From an uncultured Clostridia bacterium (lineage in GTDB: Bacteria > Bacillota > Clostridia > Peptostreptococcales > Anaerovoracaceae), in the NCBI GenBank assembly GCA_934271235.1, contig CAKQQT010000014.1, positions 1-64,000 on the forward strand: DNA of 64,000 bases, written 5' to 3'. The translations under genes and the position numbers were made by a program. The notes beneath the pieces are model-generated. The model was not told where the DNA came from. It saw nothing but the letters and a program-made list of their open reading frames with translations, and made no database searches. Shown here one piece after another: positions 61,414-64,000 of this stretch (position 1 is its first letter; every line of letters begins with the position of its first letter).

Positions 61414-62916
61414 CTATTTCAGCGCTTCCAGCACTGCATCCGGCATTGCGCAGACATCGACCGTTCCGGTATGCCGTACCGGTTTCTTGTCCAGACCCGC
61501 AAGTCCGTACGGGACCAGCACGCCGGTCGCCTGTTCGAGCGCAGCAACATAGGCAAAGCCATCCGTGCAAGGTCCGATCCCGATCGCTGCCGCAACACTT
61601 TCCGCGAACTTATAGGCGCTCGCGGTAGAGGCGATGACCGTCGGCGTCTGATCACCGGTCTCTTTGCGGTAATCCTCGTAGACCTTATAGCCGACTGCGG
61701 TATGCGTGTCCATCAGATAATGCTGCTCACGCCACATCTTGCCGATCTCCTCCAGCGTTTCCGCTTGGCAGCAGAAACCGCCGTAAAAATCAGCCAGACC
61801 GCTCCGCACGGTTTCGTTGACTTCATAAACTTTTTCGGTATCCAATCCGCTCATCCAGTCTGCGATCAGCGCGCCGTCACGGCCGCCGAGCAGATAGAGC
61901 AGACGCTCCAGATTGCTGGAGATCAGAATATCCATCGACGGAGAGTTCGTGCAGTAGAACTGCCGCACGCTCTCACGGATGTCATAAACGCCCGTGCGAA
62001 TAAAATCCGTCAGGACTTTATTATCATTCGACGCACAGATAAACTTCGCGATCGGTACGCCCATTTCCCGCGCAAAATACGCCGCCAAAATGTTGCCGAA
62101 GTTGCCGGTCGGCACCACCACGTTCATCGGCTCGCCGCAAACAAGCACGCCGTCCGCCGCCAGCTTCAGATAGCTGTAGACATAATACGCCACCTGCGGT
62201 ACCAATCTGCCGATGTTGATCGAATTGGCCGAGGAAAGTTTTACATTTTCGGCCGCGAGTTTTGCCGCGAAAGCATCATCGTTGAAGATCTTTTTGACGC
62301 CGGTCTGCGCATCGTCGAAATTGCCGCGGATCGCGAAAACATGCGTATTCGCGCCTTCCTGCGTGATCATCTGGCGCTCCTGTACCTGGCTGACGCCGTC
62401 GCAAGGATAGAAGACGATGATCTCCGTTCCCGGAACGTCCGCGAAGCCCTCCAGCGCTGCCTTGCCGGTATCGCCGGATGTCGCCGTCAGGATGCAGATC
62501 TTGGAAGTTTCTCCTTCCTTCTTGCAGGAAGTCGTCATCAGATACGGCAGGATGGACAGCGCCATGTCCTTAAACGCCGCGGTCTTGCCGTGATAAAGCT
62601 CAAGAAAATGCGCGCCGCCGGCCTCTTTCATCTCCACGATGTCTTCCGCCGTAAACTTCTTGTCATAAGCCCCGTCAATGCAGCCCTGCATTTCCTGCGG
62701 CGTAAAATCGTCAAAGAAAGCACCGATCACCTCATAGGCGACCTCGCGGTAGCCTGCCGTGCCCTTTGCGATCTTTTCTGTCATTTCTTTTAAGTCAAAA
62801 GGAAGTGCCGGGATCGTTTCCGGAACATACAGCCCCTTATCCTCCGCAATTCCCTGGATAACCGCCTGAGCGCCCGTCTTGCGAAGCAGGCTGCCCCTGG
62901 TGCTCTCATATAACAT
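61414..62916 (-). CDS. thrC: Threonine synthase
   Basis: A 500-residue PLP enzyme converting O-phosphohomoserine to threonine. YESTRGSLLRKTGAQAVIQGIAEDKGLYVPETIP opens the chain. The PLP lysine lies in ELYHGKTAAFKDMALSILPYLM, followed by TATSGDTGKAALEGFAD and VPTGNFGNILAAYFAREMG. This is the longer fungal/E. coli-type threonine synthase. ACGGAGG precedes the start. Its leader contains a long palindrome (62953-63149). Confidence 0.95.
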   Translation of the reverse strand: MLYESTRGSLLRKTGAQAVIQGIAEDKGLYVPETIPALPFDLKEMTEKIAKGTAGYREVAYEVIGAFFDDFTPQEMQGCIDGAYDKKFTAEDIVEMKEAGGAHFLELYHGKTAAFKDMALSILPYLMTTSCKKEGETSKICILTATSGDTGKAALEGFADVPGTEIIVFYPCDGVSQVQERQMITQEGANTHVFAIRGNFDDAQTGVKKIFNDDAFAAKLAAENVKLSSANSINIGRLVPQVAYYVYSYLKLAADGVLVCGEPMNVVVPTGNFGNILAAYFAREMGVPIAKFICASNDNKVLTDFIRTGVYDIRESVRQFYCTNSPSMDILISSNLERLLYLLGGRDGALIADWMSGLDTEKVYEVNETVRSGLADFYGGFCCQAETLEEIGKMWREQHYLMDTHTAVGYKVYEDYRKETGDQTPTVIASTASAYKFAESVAAAIGIGPCTDGFAYVAALEQATGVLVPYGLAGLDKKPVRHTGTVDVCAMPDAVLEALK

Positions 62917-62952
62917 ATCGAACCTCCGTAATCAATCATTTTAAAAAACGAA

Positions 62953-63149
62953 GCGAAACTGAAGTAAGTTTTCGCTTGCGTTTTGAGGAAGCGCTGCAGC
63001 TGCAAACGAAGTAAACGTAATCTTTGGAAACTGAATTACACTGTTCGAGTGTTTTACACGAGTTTGCAATTCAGTCCAAAGATTGTGCACGAGTTTTCGC
63101 AGCTGCCGCTGACGAAAAGGCAAAGCGAAAAAACTTACTTCAGTTTCGC
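62953..63149. repeat. 197-base imperfect palindrome in the thrC leader
   Basis: The outer 20 bases (GCGAAACTGAAGTAAGTTTT) are a perfect inverted pair at the two ends. Pairing resumes inward through CGCTT, CAGCTGC, AATCTTTGG and ACTGAATT, leaving a central loop of roughly 25 bases. The right arm includes the last codons and stop of the upstream carboxylase gene, so the left arm copies that gene's end. As RNA it would be a very long hairpin between the two genes. Confidence 0.85.
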
Positions 63150-64000
63150 CACCATTTCGCCTGCCTTCACCTGCTGTCCTTCGGAAACGTAGATACGCTC
63201 TACAGTTCCTGCGGCAGCAGCTAAGATATTCGTTTCCATCTTCATCGCCTCGATGACCGCGATCGGCTGGTTGGCTTCGACCGCTTCGCCCTCTTTTACG
63301 AGCACCTTGATGATGTTGCCCGGGATGTTGGCGCCGATCTCCAGCGGATTGTTTTCGTCCGCGTATAAAACAGAATTGGAAGAGTTGACGGTGACCGTCT
63401 TATCCTTGATCTTGATGATACGGCGGTTGCCGTTGACTTCAAAGATCGCTTCCCGCATACCGTCGTTGTCGACCGGTCTGACTTCCTGTAATTTAACGAT
63501 CAGGACACGGCCTTCACCGAGTTTGACTTCGCAGGTCTCGCCTTCCGCCAGGCTGTGGAAGAAGATATCGGAACCCATGTAGCGGAACGAACCGTCCTTG
63601 CGGATGGATTTGATGTAATCCTCGAAGACCTTCGGATAGATCGCGTAGGAGATCACTTCGCGATCGGTACCTTCCAGTCCCAGTTCATCCTGCAGCTTCT
63701 TGCGGATACCGTCGAAATCTTCCGGCGGAAGCAGTTCGCCAGGTCTGCATGTGATCGGAGTCTTGCCCTTTAAGACCACTTTCTGGATGTCCTCCGGGAA
63801 ACCGCCTTCCGGCTGACCCATCATACCTTCGAAGTAGGAGACCGTGGAATCCGGGAAGTCGATGTTCGCGCCCTTTTCGACGATGTTTTCCGGTGTCAGA
63901 TCGTTCTGGACCATGAAGATCGCCAGGTCGCCGACCACCTTGGAGGACGGCGTTACCTTTACGATATCGCCGAGCATCTGGTTGACAGCCTTGTACATAT
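63135..64000 (-). CDS. pyc: Pyruvate carboxylase, C-terminal part (partial)
   Basis: The last 287 or so residues of a biotin-dependent carboxylase; the gene continues past the window end. The visible part covers the end of the carboxyltransferase/PYC-OADA region (VVGDLAIFMVQNDLT, YFEGMMGQPEGGFPEDIQKVVL) and the biotinyl domain with the biotin lysine in EAMKMETNI. Pyruvate carboxylase makes oxaloacetate from pyruvate; oxaloacetate decarboxylase alpha subunits have the same end, and the visible part cannot fully separate them, but YPKVFEDYIK and the linker favour pyruvate carboxylase. The stop lies in a large palindrome. Confidence 0.82.
   Translation of the reverse strand, partial: MYKAVNQMLGDIVKVTPSSKVVGDLAIFMVQNDLTPENIVEKGANIDFPDSTVSYFEGMMGQPEGGFPEDIQKVVLKGKTPITCRPGELLPPEDFDGIRKKLQDELGLEGTDREVISYAIYPKVFEDYIKSIRKDGSFRYMGSDIFFHSLAEGETCEVKLGEGRVLIVKLQEVRPVDNDGMREAIFEVNGNRRIIKIKDKTVTVNSSNSVLYADENNPLEIGANIPGNIIKVLVKEGEAVEANQPIAVIEAMKMETNILAAAAGTVERIYVSEGQQVKAGEMVAKLK

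Noticed and set aside
61120..62793. 557-codon plus-strand frame opposite thrC
   Set aside because: Arg/His-rich mirror of threonine synthase and DUF3267 coding sequence with no known domain.

Overview
The window looks like a spore-forming Clostridia (Firmicutes) chromosome carrying an integrated conjugative element. Pointers are spoIID, a class III fructose-1,6-bisphosphatase, strong AGGAGG ribosome-binding sites and Firmicutes-type ICE genes. Three base compositions are visible by eye: a GC-rich chromosome (about 32.3-64 kb), an intermediate ICE (about 1-32.3 kb) and a clearly AT-rich island inside the ICE (about 22.0-26.5 kb). Genus is not determinable from this.

ICE, 1 to about 32,284. 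Almost every gene is on the minus strand, so it reads from right to left. First come accessory genes: an ADP-ribosyltransferase-like protein, small DUF proteins, a C5 and an N6 DNA methyltransferase, and an AbrB-like protein. The transfer machinery follows: pilin-like DUF3852 protein, TrbL/VirB6, VirB3/PrgI-like protein, a VirB4 ATPase with a separately encoded N-terminal protein, an NlpC/P60 hydrolase, an amidoligase plus gamma-glutamylcyclotransferase pair, a gene-free gap that may hold oriT, a MobC-like protein, a MobP3 relaxase with Sel1 repeats, a Toprim protein and VirD4. The left part carries an HTH protein, a YefM/RelE pair, a secreted FN3 protein, a 2123-residue thioester/VaFE adhesin with a VPKTG sorting signal, and a serine recombinase. 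The left end and the integrase lie outside the window. The right end is close to a tRNA-Arg(ACG) gene, which points its 3' end at the element.

AT-rich cassette, 21,986-26,453. Three tightly spaced minus-strand genes encode a LysO-type lysine exporter, a B12-binding radical SAM enzyme and a KamA-family aminomutase that keeps the lysine-reading aspartates. A LytTR regulator with a receiver domain lacking its phosphorylation residues is divergent to them. Two tandem terminators close the cassette inside the transfer operon. I infer an undescribed lysine-to-beta-lysine (then further modified) export pathway. This is the best candidate for a new system.

Chromosome. An overlapping aromatic amino acid operon (aminotransferase, pheA, aroB, aroC, aroQ, aroA, tyrA, DAHP synthase; no aroE or aroK) is followed upstream by fbp and spoIID. 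A TetR-controlled plus-strand operon has a strong promoter overlapped by two operator palindromes and encodes GtrA, TetR, a HemL-like class III PLP enzyme, an FGGY kinase and an unusual tandem class II aldolase (dead copy plus live copy). Next come a PBP and an FHA-FtsW fusion, an APC permease, a secreted CAP/FN3 protein, a METTL25-like methyltransferase, tRNA-Ser(GGA), a DUF3267 membrane peptidase-like protein, threonine synthase and the end of pyruvate carboxylase. A MITE-like repeat family (two close copies, one relative) and a 197-bp imperfect palindrome in the thrC leader occupy the larger gaps.
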